From contig NZ_SPQO01000003.1 in assembly GCF_004570325.1 (NCBI RefSeq), positions 186,001 through 250,000 of the forward strand: a DNA stretch of 64,000 nucleotides. Direction: 5' to 3'. Shown in pieces: positions 1-10,886 of this stretch (position 1 is the stretch's first letter; every line of letters starts with the position of its first letter). Position numbers and translations under genes: made by a program. The notes beneath the pieces were generated by a model. The model made no database searches. It was not told the DNA's origin and saw only the letters and a program-made list of their open reading frames with translations. Origin of the DNA: Mycobacterium sp. PS03-16. Lineage in GTDB: Bacteria; Actinomycetota; Actinomycetes; Mycobacteriales; Mycobacteriaceae.

Positions 1-36
1 GCCGTCGACGGTGAGTTCTCCGTCGCGGGCGCTCAC
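1..36 (-). CDS. Start of a probable SRPBCC (AHSA1-like) protein, cut by the window edge
   Basis: Only twelve codons are present, beginning at a GTG whose last bases overlap the TGA stop of the ArsR gene (GTGA, 4-base overlap). That overlap indicates translational coupling. ArsR-type regulators of this kind are very often followed by an activator of Hsp90 ATPase-like (SRPBCC) ligand-binding protein. The opening residues (VSARDGELTVDG) are compatible with that, but the visible part is too short to prove the family. The identity is inference from context. Confidence 0.4.
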   Translation of the reverse strand, partial: MSARDGELTVDG

Positions 37-350
37 CGGGACTCCTCGGCCCGCCGATGGAGGTGGCGCTCGAGGTCGTCGAGGTGCCCGCTCCAGAACC
101 GGCGGTACCGCTCGATCCAGGTGCTGATCTCGACCAGGCCGTCGGCGCGCAGCGCGTAGATCCGGCGTTGCGCATCGGGGCGGACCTCGACCAGACCGAC
201 CTCGCGCAGCACCCGCAGGTGGCGCGACACCGTCGGCTGCGTGAGTCCGGGCAGCGCGGCGACCAGTTCACCGGCGGTGCGCTCACCGTCGGCGAGGGTG
301 TCCAGCAGGGTGCGGCGGCTCGGCTCGGCGACCGCTTCGAAGACGTCCAT
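33..350 (-). CDS. ArsR-family winged-helix transcriptional regulator
   Basis: A 105-residue protein of the usual ArsR/SmtB length. It opens with MDVFEAVAEPSRRTLLDTLA, the typical first helix. The recognition helix is the stretch LTQPTVSRHLRVLREVGLV (about residues 37-55), followed by a beta-wing reading VEVRPDAQRRIYALR. No cysteine metal-binding box is present (the usual ELCVCDL-like motif is missing), so it is probably a metal-independent repressor of the SRPBCC-partner subgroup. The next gene overlaps it by 4 bases, so the two are co-translated. Two 8-base CTATATAG palindromes lie just upstream and are the likely operator for autoregulation. Confidence 0.9.
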   Translation of the reverse strand: MDVFEAVAEPSRRTLLDTLADGERTAGELVAALPGLTQPTVSRHLRVLREVGLVEVRPDAQRRIYALRADGLVEISTWIERYRRFWSGHLDDLERHLHRRAEESR

Positions 351-370
351 GCCCCAAGTATTGCATCTGA

Positions 371-397
371 TCTATATAGACGCAACGCTATATAGAG
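371..397 (-). promoter_or_regulatory. Paired CTATATAG palindromes, putative ArsR operator and promoter
   Basis: TCTATATAGA (371-380) and CTATATAG (388-395) are perfect palindromes with centres 16 bases apart, in an AT-rich island of otherwise GC-rich DNA, 21-45 bases upstream of the arsR start codon. The upstream copy includes the TAG stop codon of the preceding DinB-fold gene (388-390). The TATATAG core also resembles a -10 element. Operator function is inferred from position and symmetry. Confidence 0.55.
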
Positions 398-897
398 CGG
401 GCCGCCCGCAGCATCCGCAATTGGCCGAGCTCGGCGGCGTTCTTGGTCAACTCCACGGTCAGCCACAGCACGGTGTCGGCCACCGTGCGCCCGGTCTCCG
501 CACCCCACGGAAACGCCGACGGCAGCGCCAGGTCCGCGGCGGTCAACCCGGCGATCAGCGCACGCCATTCGCGCGCCAGCGCGCGGATCCGCGCCACCAC
601 CGCCGCCCCGCCCGGCCACGTCACGTCGGTGCGCTCCGGCGGCGGGCGGTTCTCGAGGTAGGCGACCGTGACCGACCACCACCAGGTGATGTGCCATGTC
701 ACCCAGCCGATGGTGGGGACGGGGATGGGGTCGGGTTCGGTGTCCGCCCAGTCGGGACGCCACACCCCGGCGGCGTCCGGACGCACCGTCCACACCAGCG
801 CCGCGGGCTCCCACAGGAAGTCGTCCTCGACGAGAGCCGAGAGGTGCAGATCGGCCAGCGCCCACGCCAGGTCGAACTGGCCGACGTGACCGGTCAC
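388..897 (-). CDS. DinB/mycothiol-dependent maleylpyruvate isomerase-fold protein
   Basis: A 169-residue protein starting at a GTG that overlaps the stop of the upstream thioesterase-like gene by 4 bases (GTGA). A longer open frame continues upstream, but it only reads through the neighbour in another frame and is not used. The sequence is tryptophan- and histidine-rich in the middle (IGWVTWHITWWWSVTVAYLE), a pattern typical of the DinB_2 four-helix bundle in which a conserved His marks the metal or thiol site (TWHITWWW). These proteins are thought to act as thiol-dependent transferases or metal hydrolases; in actinobacteria the thiol is mycothiol. The substrate is unknown. The 4-base overlaps suggest an operon with the two genes upstream (thioesterase-like and RecB-like). 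Confidence 0.75.
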   Translation of the reverse strand: MTGHVGQFDLAWALADLHLSALVEDDFLWEPAALVWTVRPDAAGVWRPDWADTEPDPIPVPTIGWVTWHITWWWSVTVAYLENRPPPERTDVTWPGGAAVVARIRALAREWRALIAGLTAADLALPSAFPWGAETGRTVADTVLWLTVELTKNAAELGQLRMLRAARSI

Positions 898-1690
898 GGT
901 TGCCGCTGCACCAGCAGAGTCTGCGCGCAGGTGCCGATGAACCCGCGGTGGTCGAAGACGTCGGCCGTCGTGACGCCCACCCCGTCCGGCCCGATCGACC
1001 CGCGCGCCCGGACCGCGAAGTCCGACCCCTCGGGCAGCCGGTGCAGGTGAACCACGGTGTCGGTGTTCATGAACACGAACCGCTGGGGGTCCAGTGCCGC
1101 GCCGATGCCGTTGGCCGAGTCGACCACCATCGCCAGGCGCTGCAGCGCCGTCGTCGGCTCGTCGTCGACGAGCGGCACCAGCGGCGTCAGCCAGGCCACC
1201 GCGGAGTTGCCGTCGTCGGGCTGCCTGCGCCACCGCACCGTCTCGAGGTAGCCGGGCGCACCCTCCCAGGCATGCGACACCGCCGCCGCATCGCCTTCGA
1301 CCAGCGGCGGGTGCCGGTCGGTGACCGCGTCGTGGGTGTCGCTGGTGGCCAGCAGCCAGGCGGTGAGGCGCGCGACCGCGCGCCGGCTGCCATCGGGGCG
1401 GGCGGCCAGCATCTCGGCCGCCATCAATGAGATGCGGGCGCCCGGTCGGACCACCGACGAGCGCACCCACACCGGCGCCACCGGGATCGCGCCGAGGATG
1501 TCGAGCGCCACCCGGCCGACCCGCAGACCGGTGCCCGCCGCGAGCTCCTCGACCGCCCGGGTCAGCAGCGCCAGCGGCGGCGAGCCGTGCTGGATCGCCG
1601 GGTCCCAGTTGCTGCGGGTGTCGGCCGTCGACTCGAAGGCCGACAGCTCACCGTCGTCGTCCTCGGGCCGCCGGTGATACAGGTGACCGA

Positions 1691-1694
<4 letters not shown>
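894..1694 (-). CDS. Acyl-CoA thioesterase-like (double hotdog) protein
   Basis: 266 residues from a GTG start that overlaps the TGA of the upstream nuclease gene (GTGA). The pattern is that of mycobacterial TesB-like double-hotdog proteins: an N-terminal hotdog with a tryptophan-rich core (RSNWDPAIQHGSPPLALL) and a C-terminal hotdog with the NTDTVVHLHRLPEGSDF and GVTTADVFDHRGFIGTCAQT stretches. Such proteins hydrolyse acyl-CoA or bind acyl-CoA without activity. The Q..HGSPPLALL stretch near residue 33 is the usual substrate-pocket region. The physiological substrate cannot be read from sequence. It is tightly coupled on both sides to the nuclease and the DinB-fold gene. Confidence 0.75.
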
Positions 1695-3479
<1,785 letters not shown>

Positions 3480-3500
3480 GGTCCGGAGTCGGATCACCGC

Positions 3501-3797
3501 CTACTCGTCGGTGCTGCGCCGGAGTTGCCGGTGCGCGGAGAGCAAATCCATCTCCGGACGCGCGGCGACCAGACGTTCGGCGGCGTCGAGCACTTCGACC
3601 ACGTGGGCGCGGTCGGCGGCGACCACCGCCACGCCGATCGCGGCGCGCCGGTGCAGGTCCTGGGCGCCCGTCTCGGCCGCGGACACCGCGAACCGGCGCT
3701 GCAGTTCGGCGATCACCGGGCGGATCGCCGAGCGTTTCTGCTTCAGCGAGTGCACGTCGCCGAGCAGCAGGTCGAATTCCAGCCAGCCGATCCACAC
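3501..3797 (-). CDS. DUF503/YlxP-like small protein (Rv2117-like)
   Basis: 98 residues starting at GTG with MWIGWLEFDLLLGDVHSLKQ, the hallmark opening of DUF503 proteins (YlxP in Bacillus, encoded near ribosome-biogenesis genes). The family adopts a small alpha/beta fold with the conserved SLKQKRS helix and a central GVAVVAAD strand. Molecular function is not established; a ribosome-associated role has been proposed. The gene lies 7 bases after the lppK stop and probably shares its transcript. It converges on trmI, with 21 bases between the two stops. The order lppK, DUF503, trmI, RecB-like nuclease is the same as in M. tuberculosis. Confidence 0.88.
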   Translation of the reverse strand: MWIGWLEFDLLLGDVHSLKQKRSAIRPVIAELQRRFAVSAAETGAQDLHRRAAIGVAVVAADRAHVVEVLDAAERLVAARPEMDLLSAHRQLRRSTDE

Positions 3798-3804
3798 GGT
3801 GGCC

Positions 3805-4377
3805 TCAGCGCGGCGGCCGGCCGGGGCCGGTGCCGGTGTCGCCGTCGAGGTCGAGCAGCATCTCGGCGGAGTCGCGGGTCAGCTGCCAGCCGCCGTCGGG
3901 GGTCCTCGCGAATTGCATCGGGAACGTGAAGTCGCCTCCGGTCCGGTCCGGCGGCGTCCGGCCGATCACCGTGGCCAGCACGTCGCCGGGGCGCTCCGGT
4001 GCCCACGCCAGATCAGTCGCGTCGAAGGTCATGGGGTGATACCCGTTGTCGGTCAGGGCCTTACCGAACCGGTCGAGTGCGGCGGCGTCTGCCGGTCCGG
4101 GTTCGGCGATCAGCGCGGTCTTCTCCGTGCCCGGCACCGCGGGATCGGTCAAGCGGTACATCACGTCGGTCAGCGCGCTCGGCGGCGGCAGCGCGGCCGG
4201 CGGCGGTGGCACCGACGGCGCGGCGGGTGGGCCGGCCTGTTCGACCGGCGTCGGCGCCGGCGCCGGTGGCGGCGCGTTGCCACCGCACCCGCTAAGCCCG
4301 AACGCCGCCACCGGGACGGTGACGGCGCTCGAGACGATGCGGTACAGGGTGCGGTGGCGCACCGGCGGACGGATCAA
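3805..4377 (-). CDS. lppK: Lipoprotein LppK
   Basis: 190 residues. The N-terminus has positive charges (MIRPPVRHRTLYR), a hydrophobic stretch and the lipobox FGLSGC, so Cys30 or thereabouts would be lipidated after signal peptidase II cleavage. The mature protein starts with a long proline- and alanine-rich linker (about residues 36-65), followed by a domain resembling the MTB12 fold of its neighbour (GYHPMTFDATDLAWAPE, DGGWQLTRDSAEMLLDLDG). It overlaps the upstream MTB12-like gene by 4 bases, so the pair is co-expressed. The position next to mpa and a DUF503 gene matches lppK (Rv2116). Exported, probably cell-envelope-anchored; function unknown. Confidence 0.85.
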   Translation of the reverse strand: MIRPPVRHRTLYRIVSSAVTVPVAAFGLSGCGGNAPPPAPAPTPVEQAGPPAAPSVPPPPAALPPPSALTDVMYRLTDPAVPGTEKTALIAEPGPADAAALDRFGKALTDNGYHPMTFDATDLAWAPERPGDVLATVIGRTPPDRTGGDFTFPMQFARTPDGGWQLTRDSAEMLLDLDGDTGTGPGRPPR

Positions 4378-4862
4378 CCGACCGCCGAGAGCAGCGACAG
4401 CGCCGAACCCTTCGAGATCTGCCAGCCGCTGGGGCTCGGGCCCGCGACGAACAGGATGTTCTGCGTGGCGGTGCCGCCGGTGGCCGACGTCGCGGTGACG
4501 GTCGCGGTGGCCGAGCCGCCGTTCTGGTCGACGTTGGTGACGTTGAAGGCCAGCGGGAACTTGCCCTGCGCAGCGGCGTTGTTGTACGCGCGGTCGGCGG
4601 TCAGCGCCTCGACACGTCCGATGCCGCCCTGGATGAAGGGCGCCTTGCCGCGGAACGACCCCGGCCCGGCGAGCGCCTGCAGCGTCTGGGTCAGCGGGCC
4701 GGCCAGGTCAGGCGCGGGAACCTGGGGCATCGGCGCACCGAACACCACAGGGGAAACAGCGGGCGCCGCTACCGTGCTCGATGCAATGGACGTCACACCC
4801 GCCGCGGCACCTGCGACGACAGCGGCCGCTGCAGCGCCGGTTACGAGGGTTTTCAGGGTCAC
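4374..4862 (-). CDS. Low molecular weight antigen MTB12-like secreted protein
   Basis: 162 residues from a GTG start with a good ribosome site (GAAAGGAC) before it. Residues 1-33 form a signal peptide (TLVTGAAAAAVVAGAAAG... ending near STVAAPAV). The rest matches the MTB12/CFP-2 type: LTQTLQALAGPGSFRGKAPF, then beta-strands FPLAFNVTNVDQNGGSATATV, and the end GPSPSGWQISKGSALSLLSAVG. Members are abundant small secreted proteins and T-cell antigens with unknown function. It overlaps lppK by 4 bases. In M. tuberculosis the named MTB12 gene lies elsewhere, so this copy between lppK and mpa is an addition relative to that map. A 12-base palindrome lies in its 5' region. Confidence 0.85.
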   Translation of the reverse strand: MTLKTLVTGAAAAAVVAGAAAGVTSIASSTVAAPAVSPVVFGAPMPQVPAPDLAGPLTQTLQALAGPGSFRGKAPFIQGGIGRVEALTADRAYNNAAAQGKFPLAFNVTNVDQNGGSATATVTATSATGGTATQNILFVAGPSPSGWQISKGSALSLLSAVG

Positions 4863-4885
4863 GGCTGTCCTTTCGATCTGCCTAA

Positions 4886-4897
4886 CTCGGATCCGAG
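4886..4897. promoter_or_regulatory. 12-base perfect palindrome CTCGGATCCGAG in the mpa/MTB12-like divergent promoter region
   Basis: The palindrome sits 24-35 bases upstream of the GTG of the MTB12-like gene, in the 146-base region shared with mpa, and just outside it the bases AA and TT nearly extend the symmetry. On the plus strand TAGCGT at about 4958-4963 is a candidate -10 for mpa, with a ribosome site GGAAAGGGGC close to the mpa ATG. Operator function is a guess from symmetry and position. Confidence 0.35.
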
Positions 4898-5008
4898 GTT
4901 AACAGTGATGCGGGTGTGTCGAATTGCTACACCGCACACAAAGTCTGAATCGCCGGTAGCGTTGAAGTTGTTACTGCGCCAATATTCGGTGCGGGAAAGG
5001 GGCGCAAC

Positions 5009-6856
5009 ATGAGTGAGTCACAGCGTCACGAGGCCAGAGAAGACGGTTTCACGACACCCCACGAGTCCGGCCTGTCCAGTGAGGACGCCGCCGAGTTGGA
5101 GGAACTGCGCCGCGAGGCGGCGGTCCTGCGCGAACAGCTCGAGAGCGCGGTGGGCCCGCAGAGCGGGTTGCGCAGCGCCCGTGATGTCCACCAGCTCGAG
5201 GCGCGCATCGACTCGCTCTCCGCGCGCAACGCCAAGCTGATGGACACGCTCAAGGAGGCCCGCCAGCAGCTCCTCGCGCTGCGCGAGGAGGTCGACCGCC
5301 TCGGCCAGCCGCCGAGCGGCTACGGCGTGCTGCTGGCATCTCACGAGGACGACACCGTCGACGTGTTCACCTCCGGGCGCAAGATGCGGCTGACGTGCTC
5401 GCCCAACATCGACGTGTCCGCCCTCAAGCAGGGCCAGACCGTCCGCCTCAACGAGGCGCTCACCGTGGTCGAGGCCGGCACGTTCGAGGCGGTCGGCGAG
5501 ATCAGCACCCTGCGCGAAATCCTCGCCGACGGGCACCGGGCCCTGGTCGTGGGCCACGCCGACGAAGAGCGCATCGTCTGGCTGGCCGAACCACTGGTGT
5601 CGGTGGAGCACCTGCCCGACGCCGAGGTGGCCGGGCCCGAACTGGACGACGACCGGCCCCGCCGGCTGCGCCCGGGCGACTCGCTGCTGGTCGACACCAA
5701 AGCCGGCTACGCCTTCGAGCGCATCCCCAAGGCCGAGGTCGAGGATCTGGTCCTCGAAGAGGTGCCCGACGTCAGCTACAACGACATCGGTGGCCTGGGC
5801 CGCCAGATCGAGCAGATCCGCGACGCGGTCGAGCTGCCGTTCCTGCACAAGGAGCTCTACCGCGAGTACTCGCTGCGCCCGCCCAAGGGGGTGCTGCTCT
5901 ACGGCCCGCCCGGCTGCGGTAAGACGCTGATCGCCAAGGCCGTGGCCAACTCGCTGGCCAAGAAGATGGCCGAGGTCCGTGGTGACGACGCCCGCGAGGC
6001 GAAGAGCTACTTCCTCAACATCAAGGGCCCCGAGCTGCTGAACAAGTTCGTCGGCGAGACCGAGCGCCACATCCGGCTGATCTTCCAGCGGGCGCGGGAG
6101 AAGGCGTCCGAGGGCACCCCGGTGATCGTGTTCTTCGACGAGATGGACTCGATCTTCCGGACCCGCGGCACCGGCGTGAGCTCGGACGTGGAGACGACGG
6201 TCGTGCCCCAGCTGCTGTCGGAGATCGACGGTGTCGAGGGCCTGGAGAACGTCATCGTGATCGGCGCCTCCAACCGCGAGGACATGATCGACCCGGCGAT
6301 CCTGCGGCCCGGCCGGCTGGACGTCAAGATCAAGATCGAGCGGCCGGACGCCGAGGCGGCGCAGGACATCTTCAGCAAGTACCTGACCGAGGACCTGCCG
6401 GTGCACGCCGACGACCTCGGGGAGTTCGGCGGCGACCGGTCCCTGACCATCAAGACGATGATCGAGAAGGTCGTCGACCGGATGTACGCCGAGATCGACG
6501 ACAACCGGTTCCTCGAGGTGACCTACGCCAACGGCGACAAAGAGGTCATGTACTTCAAGGACTTCAACTCGGGCGCGATGATCCAGAACGTCGTCGACCG
6601 GGCCAAGAAGTACGCGATCAAGTCGGTGCTCGAGACAGGCCAGCCGGGTCTGCGGATCCAGCACCTGCTCGACTCGATCGTCGACGAGTTCGCCGAGAAC
6701 GAGGACCTGCCCAACACCACGAATCCCGACGACTGGGCGCGGATCTCGGGCAAGAAGGGTGAGCGGATCGTCTACATCCGGACGCTGGTCACCGGCAAGA
6801 GCTCATCGGCCAGCCGGGCCATCGACACCGAGTCCAACCTGGGGCAGTACCTGTAG
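5009..6856 (+). CDS. mpa: Proteasome-associated AAA+ ATPase Mpa (ARC)
   Basis: 615 residues, close to the 609 of M. tuberculosis Mpa. The hexameric ATPase recognises Pup-tagged proteins, unfolds them and feeds them to the 20S proteasome. Order of parts: N-terminal coiled coil (about 20-95, [17 protein letters not shown]) that binds Pup; tandem OB domains (about 96-245); AAA+ domain with Walker A GPPGCGKT (299-306), Walker B VIVFFDE ending at Asp377-Glu378, pore-loop area and arginine region (ILRPGRLD). The last residues are GQYL, the C-terminal tail that docks into the proteasome alpha ring. It is alone on its strand, with dop-pup-prcBA 2.5 kb downstream in the same direction. Confidence 0.98.
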   Translation: MSESQRHEAREDGFTTPHESGLSSEDAAELEELRREAAVLREQLESAVGPQSGLRSARDVHQLEARIDSLSARNAKLMDTLKEARQQLLALREEVDRLGQPPSGYGVLLASHEDDTVDVFTSGRKMRLTCSPNIDVSALKQGQTVRLNEALTVVEAGTFEAVGEISTLREILADGHRALVVGHADEERIVWLAEPLVSVEHLPDAEVAGPELDDDRPRRLRPGDSLLVDTKAGYAFERIPKAEVEDLVLEEVPDVSYNDIGGLGRQIEQIRDAVELPFLHKELYREYSLRPPKGVLLYGPPGCGKTLIAKAVANSLAKKMAEVRGDDAREAKSYFLNIKGPELLNKFVGETERHIRLIFQRAREKASEGTPVIVFFDEMDSIFRTRGTGVSSDVETTVVPQLLSEIDGVEGLENVIVIGASNREDMIDPAILRPGRLDVKIKIERPDAEAAQDIFSKYLTEDLPVHADDLGEFGGDRSLTIKTMIEKVVDRMYAEIDDNRFLEVTYANGDKEVMYFKDFNSGAMIQNVVDRAKKYAIKSVLETGQPGLRIQHLLDSIVDEFAENEDLPNTTNPDDWARISGKKGERIVYIRTLVTGKSSSASRAIDTESNLGQYL

Positions 6857-6863
6857 CGGGGTA

Positions 6864-6891
6864 CCGGGTGGCCGCGGCTGCGGCTACCCGG
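6864..6891. terminator. Strong hairpin between convergent mpa and a membrane-protein gene
   Basis: CCGGGTGGCCGC (6864-6875) pairs with GCGGCTACCCGG (6880-6891) over 12 bases with one G-U pair and a GGCT loop. It starts 8 bases after the mpa stop codon and covers the last codons of the convergent membrane protein, so it can end transcription from both sides. There is no U-tract, which is common for GC-rich actinobacterial terminators. Function is inferred. Confidence 0.6.
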
Positions 6892-8014
6892 TGACCCGGG
6901 CCCGGTAGCGGTGCCGGGCCACCAGGGTCAGCCGCAGATCGTCGACCAGGGGGTCGAGGAACTCGCGCCGGTACTCGGCATCGGCGATGGTGCGCGCGCT
7001 GATGTACATGAAGGTGAGCGCGCCCAGGAAGATCGCCACGTGCAGCAGCGCGGCGGGCACCGGCACGGTGAAGCCCAGCCACACGCTGGGTGCGGTGGCG
7101 CCCGAGGTCCACTTGGTCAGCAGCGGTGGGCTGAGCATCAGCAGCCCGAGCGCCAGGAACACCGCCGAGGTGGCCAGCGACACCATCACGATCTGCACCA
7201 CCTGCGTGGTGACGGCGACGAACAGGACATTGGCACGCTCGATCCGCCGCAGCGGGGCGACGTCATCCGGATCGGGCAGCCCGGCGAACGGGGACCCGTC
7301 GAGCCGGTCGTGGTCCTGCTCGTCGGCGGCGGCGCCGGCCAGCATCGGCCGCACCCGGTCGAGCAGACTGGTCACCAGGAACGAGATCGCCACCGCCGCC
7401 ATGAACGCGACCACCACCCACAACCGGGCCGCGCTGATCGTCGCGGCCATCGACCACACGTAGCCGTTGAAGAACACCAGCACGGTCAGCAGCACCACCG
7501 GCAGGGCGCGCGCCACCAGGTGCCCGACCGAGGCCAGATGGGTGGCGGTCACCCGCAGCGCCCACGCCAGCACCGCGCCGAGGCCGGTCCCGGTGATCAC
7601 CAGGATCGCGGCGATCACCGCGAGGTCGAGCAGCGTGTCCGACAGCGCATGCCGCGGCCCGTCCTGGTACAGGTCCGAGGCCAGCCCGGCGGCGATCGAG
7701 ACGGCCGCGACGGTGCGGCGGGTCCGGTCGGCGCGGCAGCGCGCGGTCGCCCACGCGGCCGCCGCCATCAGCGGCAGCATCAACACCAGCACGGCCAGCG
7801 CGAACCACTGGCCGGGCCCGGGGTCGTCGTCGATGTCGATCTCCCGGTTCTCCGAGCCGATCAGCACCAGCAGCGAACACACCATCAGCACCGCCCACGC
7901 GGCGAGGCCGGGCGCCGACCGGGCCACCACACCGCGCCACCGGGCGCCGGGGGTGAGCACCGCGGGCAGGCCGCGGCGCAGGAACCACCGTTCGGCCGCG
8001 GGCAGGCCGGTCAC
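6884..8014 (-). CDS. Polytopic membrane protein of unknown function
   Basis: 376 residues from a GTG whose bases overlap the TGA of the upstream ThrE-like gene (GTGA), so the two are coupled. Roughly eight or nine hydrophobic segments are visible, among them [17 protein letters not shown] (about 37-53), [40 protein letters not shown], a segment ending [13 protein letters not shown], and four more in the C-terminal half. A charged cytoplasmic loop ([20 protein letters not shown]) lies near the middle. No transporter motif was recognised. Its place between mpa and dop, facing them, corresponds to Rv2113/Rv2114 on the M. tuberculosis map, but homology could not be tested. A partner role with the exporter upstream is possible. 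Confidence 0.7.
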   Translation of the reverse strand: MTGLPAAERWFLRRGLPAVLTPGARWRGVVARSAPGLAAWAVLMVCSLLVLIGSENREIDIDDDPGPGQWFALAVLVLMLPLMAAAAWATARCRADRTRRTVAAVSIAAGLASDLYQDGPRHALSDTLLDLAVIAAILVITGTGLGAVLAWALRVTATHLASVGHLVARALPVVLLTVLVFFNGYVWSMAATISAARLWVVVAFMAAVAISFLVTSLLDRVRPMLAGAAADEQDHDRLDGSPFAGLPDPDDVAPLRRIERANVLFVAVTTQVVQIVMVSLATSAVFLALGLLMLSPPLLTKWTSGATAPSVWLGFTVPVPAALLHVAIFLGALTFMYISARTIADAEYRREFLDPLVDDLRLTLVARHRYRARVTG

Positions 8015-9246
8015 GCGCGGAACACTCGCGGGTCGTCGGCGGCGCCGAGCTGGCGTACCAGCCGCCACACCAGCAGGCCGGACTGCACGCCCAGCGCGAT
8101 CGAGATCATCGAGATCAGTGTGGCAGTGAAGACGGCCGTGCTGTCGGTGCCCATCATCTCGGTGACGCCCATCAGGCCGAGCGATCCGGGCACCAGCATC
8201 CAAAAGCCGGGCAGGATCAGCGTCACGGTGGCCGGGGTGCCCGGGCGGTGCGAGATCGCGAACGCCGTCACGGTCAGCGCGAGCCCACCGACGAAGCCGG
8301 CGCCGTAGCTGCCCAGCACCGCGTTACCGGCGAGCTGACCGGCGTAGGCGGTGAGCGTCATCAGCATCATCCACGGCACGAACCGCCGGGGCGGCCCGAA
8401 GTACAGCATCGCGCCGAGCGTGTACACCACCAGGCCGAACCACGGCGCCCACGGCCCCAGCCGGTTGACCGACGTGGTGATCAGATGGTCGTCGGAGATG
8501 CCGGCGACCTGGGCGGCGATCAGGATGCCGAACGCCAGCTGGGCGATCCGCATGAAGCCGGCCACCAGCCGGCTGGCCCCCGAAACCATCTGGCGGGTGG
8601 ACAGTTCGATGACCGCCAGCGTGATCGCGGCGCCGGGCAGGAAGGTGGCCAGGGGCGGGGCGAGCGCCCGCAGGCTGGCATCGCCGAGGTGCAGGTGGTC
8701 GACCGCGGTGAACGCGGCCAGTGCGACGACGAATGCGCACACCGTCGGCAGCAACTGGGCGAACGCGTCGTTGTTGCGGGCGATTTCGCACAGCACGCCG
8801 ACCAGCACCCCGAAGATCGCCGCCAGCAGCAGGGTCAGCGGGGCGGGTTGCAGAATCAGCGCCAGTCCGGCGGACTGCAGCGCGTACCCCACCACGCCGA
8901 CCCATACGGGGTAACGCATCGGCGTCCGCCAGATCCGTTCCAGCTCGGCGCTGCCGTCGTCGGGGGTGATCTCGGCGGTCTGCGCCCTGGCGATCAGCGC
9001 GGCCAGCGCGAAGGACTGGTCGAAGCGCAGATCCCGGTCCGGGTGGGCGATGTGCAGCCGGCCGCTCTCGGAGTTGCCGACCTGGACGTAGTTGGGCAGC
9101 GCCAGGTACTGGTTGTCCAGACCGTAGGCATGCGATGCGGTGACCATGGTGTCGCGCACCATCGTGACCGGATAGTTGGCCGACGCCATGGCCGCACCGA
9201 GTCCCGCGACGAAGCGCAGCGCGGCGGCATCGCGGTCGGCGGTCAT
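8011..9246 (-). CDS. ThrE-like threonine/serine exporter family membrane protein
   Basis: 411 residues starting at ATG (9246). The N-terminal half has the soluble ThrE/DUF1212 region: [20 protein letters not shown], then [20 protein letters not shown], which matches the opening of ThrE exporters where a mixed soluble domain precedes the membrane part. About ten membrane segments follow from residue 125 to the end, split into two five-helix halves (ThrE plus ThrE_2 type). The family exports threonine and serine using the proton motive force; Corynebacterium ThrE is the prototype. Substrate here is unproven. The downstream membrane gene overlaps by 4 bases, and dop starts divergently 81 bases away. 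Confidence 0.8.
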   Translation of the reverse strand: MTADRDAAALRFVAGLGAAMASANYPVTMVRDTMVTASHAYGLDNQYLALPNYVQVGNSESGRLHIAHPDRDLRFDQSFALAALIARAQTAEITPDDGSAELERIWRTPMRYPVWVGVVGYALQSAGLALILQPAPLTLLLAAIFGVLVGVLCEIARNNDAFAQLLPTVCAFVVALAAFTAVDHLHLGDASLRALAPPLATFLPGAAITLAVIELSTRQMVSGASRLVAGFMRIAQLAFGILIAAQVAGISDDHLITTSVNRLGPWAPWFGLVVYTLGAMLYFGPPRRFVPWMMLMTLTAYAGQLAGNAVLGSYGAGFVGGLALTVTAFAISHRPGTPATVTLILPGFWMLVPGSLGLMGVTEMMGTDSTAVFTATLISMISIALGVQSGLLVWRLVRQLGAADDPRVFRA

Positions 9247-9327
9247 CGCGATCAGTCCACCAACAGTGCGCCTGCACCGCAACCGCCGGTCACCGGCCGT
9301 GTGCTCGCGTCACCTAGGCTGCAGGGT

Positions 9328-10839
9328 ATGCAGCGGATCATCGGAACCGAGGTCGAATACGGTATCTCCTCACCGTCCGATCCGACCGCCAACCCGATCC
9401 TCACCTCGACGCAGGCGGTGCTCGCCTACGCCGCGGCGGCCGGTATCCAGCGCGCCAAGCGCACCCGCTGGGACTACGAGGTGGAGTCGCCGCTGCGCGA
9501 CGCCCGCGGATTCGACCTGAGCCGCTCGGCCGGTCCGCCGCCGGTGATCGACGCCGACGAGGTCGGTGCGGCCAACATGATCCTCACCAACGGCGCCCGC
9601 CTCTACGTCGACCACGCGCACCCCGAGTACTCCGCGCCCGAGTGCACCGATCCGCTCGACGCGGTGATCTGGGACAAGGCGGGGGAGCGGGTGATGGAGG
9701 CCGCGGCGCGCCACGTCGCGAGCGTGCCCGGCGCCGCCAAACTGCAGCTCTACAAGAACAACATCGACAACAAGGGCGCGTCCTACGGTTCGCACGAGAA
9801 CTACCTGATGAGCCGGCAGACACCCTTCTCGGCGGTGATCGCGGGGCTCACCCCGTTCCTGGTGTCGCGGCAGGTCATGACCGGGTCGGGCCGGGTCGGT
9901 ATCGGGCCCTCCGGTGACGAGCCGGGCTTCCAGCTCTCGCAGCGCGCCGATTACATCGAGGTCGAGGTCGGGCTCGAGACCACCCTCAAGCGCGGCATCA
10001 TCAACACCCGCGACGAACCGCACGCCGACGCCGACAAGTACCGCAGGCTGCACGTCATCATCGGCGACGCCAACCTGGCCGAGACGTCGACGTACCTCAA
10101 GCTGGGCGCCACGTCGCTGGTGCTCGACCTCATCGAGGAGGGCCCGCAGGCCGGGATCGACCTGTCCGATCTGGCGCTGGCCCGCCCGGTGCACGCAGTG
10201 CACGTGATCAGCCGAGACCCGTCGCTGCGTGCCACGGTGGCGCTGGCCGACGGCCGTGAGCTGACCGCGCTTGCGTTGCAGCGCATCTACCTCGACCGGG
10301 TGGCCAAGCTGGTCGACTCGCGGGATCCGGATCCGCGGGCGTCGCACGTGGTCGAGACGTGGGCCGAGGTGCTGGACCTGCTCGAGCGTGATCCGATGGA
10401 GTGCGCCGAGATCCTGGACTGGCCGGCCAAGCTGCGGCTGCTCGAGGGATTCCGCAACCGCGAGAACCTGTCGTGGTCGGCGCCGCGTCTGCACCTGGTC
10501 GACCTGCAGTACTCCGACGTCCGGCTCGACAAGGGACTCTACAACCGGCTGGTCGCGCGGGGGTCGATGAAGCGCCTGGTCACCGAGCAGCAGGTGCTCG
10601 ACGCGGTGGACAACCCGCCGACCGACACCCGCGCCTACTTCCGCGGTGAGTGCCTGCGCCGGTTCGGCGCCGACATCGCCGCGGCGAGCTGGGACTCGGT
10701 CATCTTCGACCTGGGCGGTGACTCGCTCGTACGCATCCCGACCCTCGAGCCGCTGCGCGGCAGCAAGGCCCACGTGGGGGCATTGCTCGACTCGGTCGAC
10801 AGCGCCGTCGCGCTCGTCGAACAGCTCACCACCCCCTAG
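9328..10839 (+). CDS. dop: Deamidase/depupylase of Pup, Dop
   Basis: 503 residues, the usual Dop length. Dop converts the C-terminal glutamine of Pup to glutamate and also removes Pup from substrates. It shares the carboxylate-amine ligase fold with PafA and glutamine synthetase. The N-terminal [15 protein letters not shown] carries metal-binding glutamates. The Dop-loop between about residues 40 and 80 ([13 protein letters not shown]) separates Dop from Paf[16 protein letters not shown] holds the catalytic aspartate near residue 95. A TAGGCT -10 hexamer lies 7 bases before the ATG, so the transcript is probably leaderless. PafA, the ligase, is not in this window. Confidence 0.97.
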   Translation: MQRIIGTEVEYGISSPSDPTANPILTSTQAVLAYAAAAGIQRAKRTRWDYEVESPLRDARGFDLSRSAGPPPVIDADEVGAANMILTNGARLYVDHAHPEYSAPECTDPLDAVIWDKAGERVMEAAARHVASVPGAAKLQLYKNNIDNKGASYGSHENYLMSRQTPFSAVIAGLTPFLVSRQVMTGSGRVGIGPSGDEPGFQLSQRADYIEVEVGLETTLKRGIINTRDEPHADADKYRRLHVIIGDANLAETSTYLKLGATSLVLDLIEEGPQAGIDLSDLALARPVHAVHVISRDPSLRATVALADGRELTALALQRIYLDRVAKLVDSRDPDPRASHVVETWAEVLDLLERDPMECAEILDWPAKLRLLEGFRNRENLSWSAPRLHLVDLQYSDVRLDKGLYNRLVARGSMKRLVTEQQVLDAVDNPPTDTRAYFRGECLRRFGADIAAASWDSVIFDLGGDSLVRIPTLEPLRGSKAHVGALLDSVDSAVALVEQLTTP

Positions 10840-10848
10840 CCGCACTCC

Positions 10849-10881
10849 CGGGCCCGGCTATCCCAGGCAAAGCCGGGCCCG
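10849..10881 (+). terminator. Perfect 11-base-pair hairpin between dop and pup
   Basis: CGGGCCCGGCT (10849-10859) pairs exactly with AGCCGGGCCCG (10871-10881) around an 11-base loop. It starts 9 bases after the dop stop and ends 5 bases before a TAGTGT hexamer. It most likely limits read-through from dop so that pup-prcBA depends on its own promoter. No U-run follows. The function is inferred from position and stability. Confidence 0.6.
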
Positions 10882-10886
10882 ACCGG

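Noticed and set aside
898-1470. N-terminal extension of the DinB-fold protein
   Set aside because: It lies in the thioesterase-like gene on the same strand in another frame; the GTG overlapping the neighbour stop is the normal operon start.
5018-6664. Long minus-strand frame opposite mpa
   Set aside because: Antisense shadow of a highly conserved gene; translation is repetitive and has no recognisable domain.
8248-9327. N-terminal extension of dop by 360 codons
   Set aside because: The extension is antisense to the ThrE-like gene; the [12 protein letters not shown] start with a -10 hexamer 7 bases upstream gives the standard Dop length.
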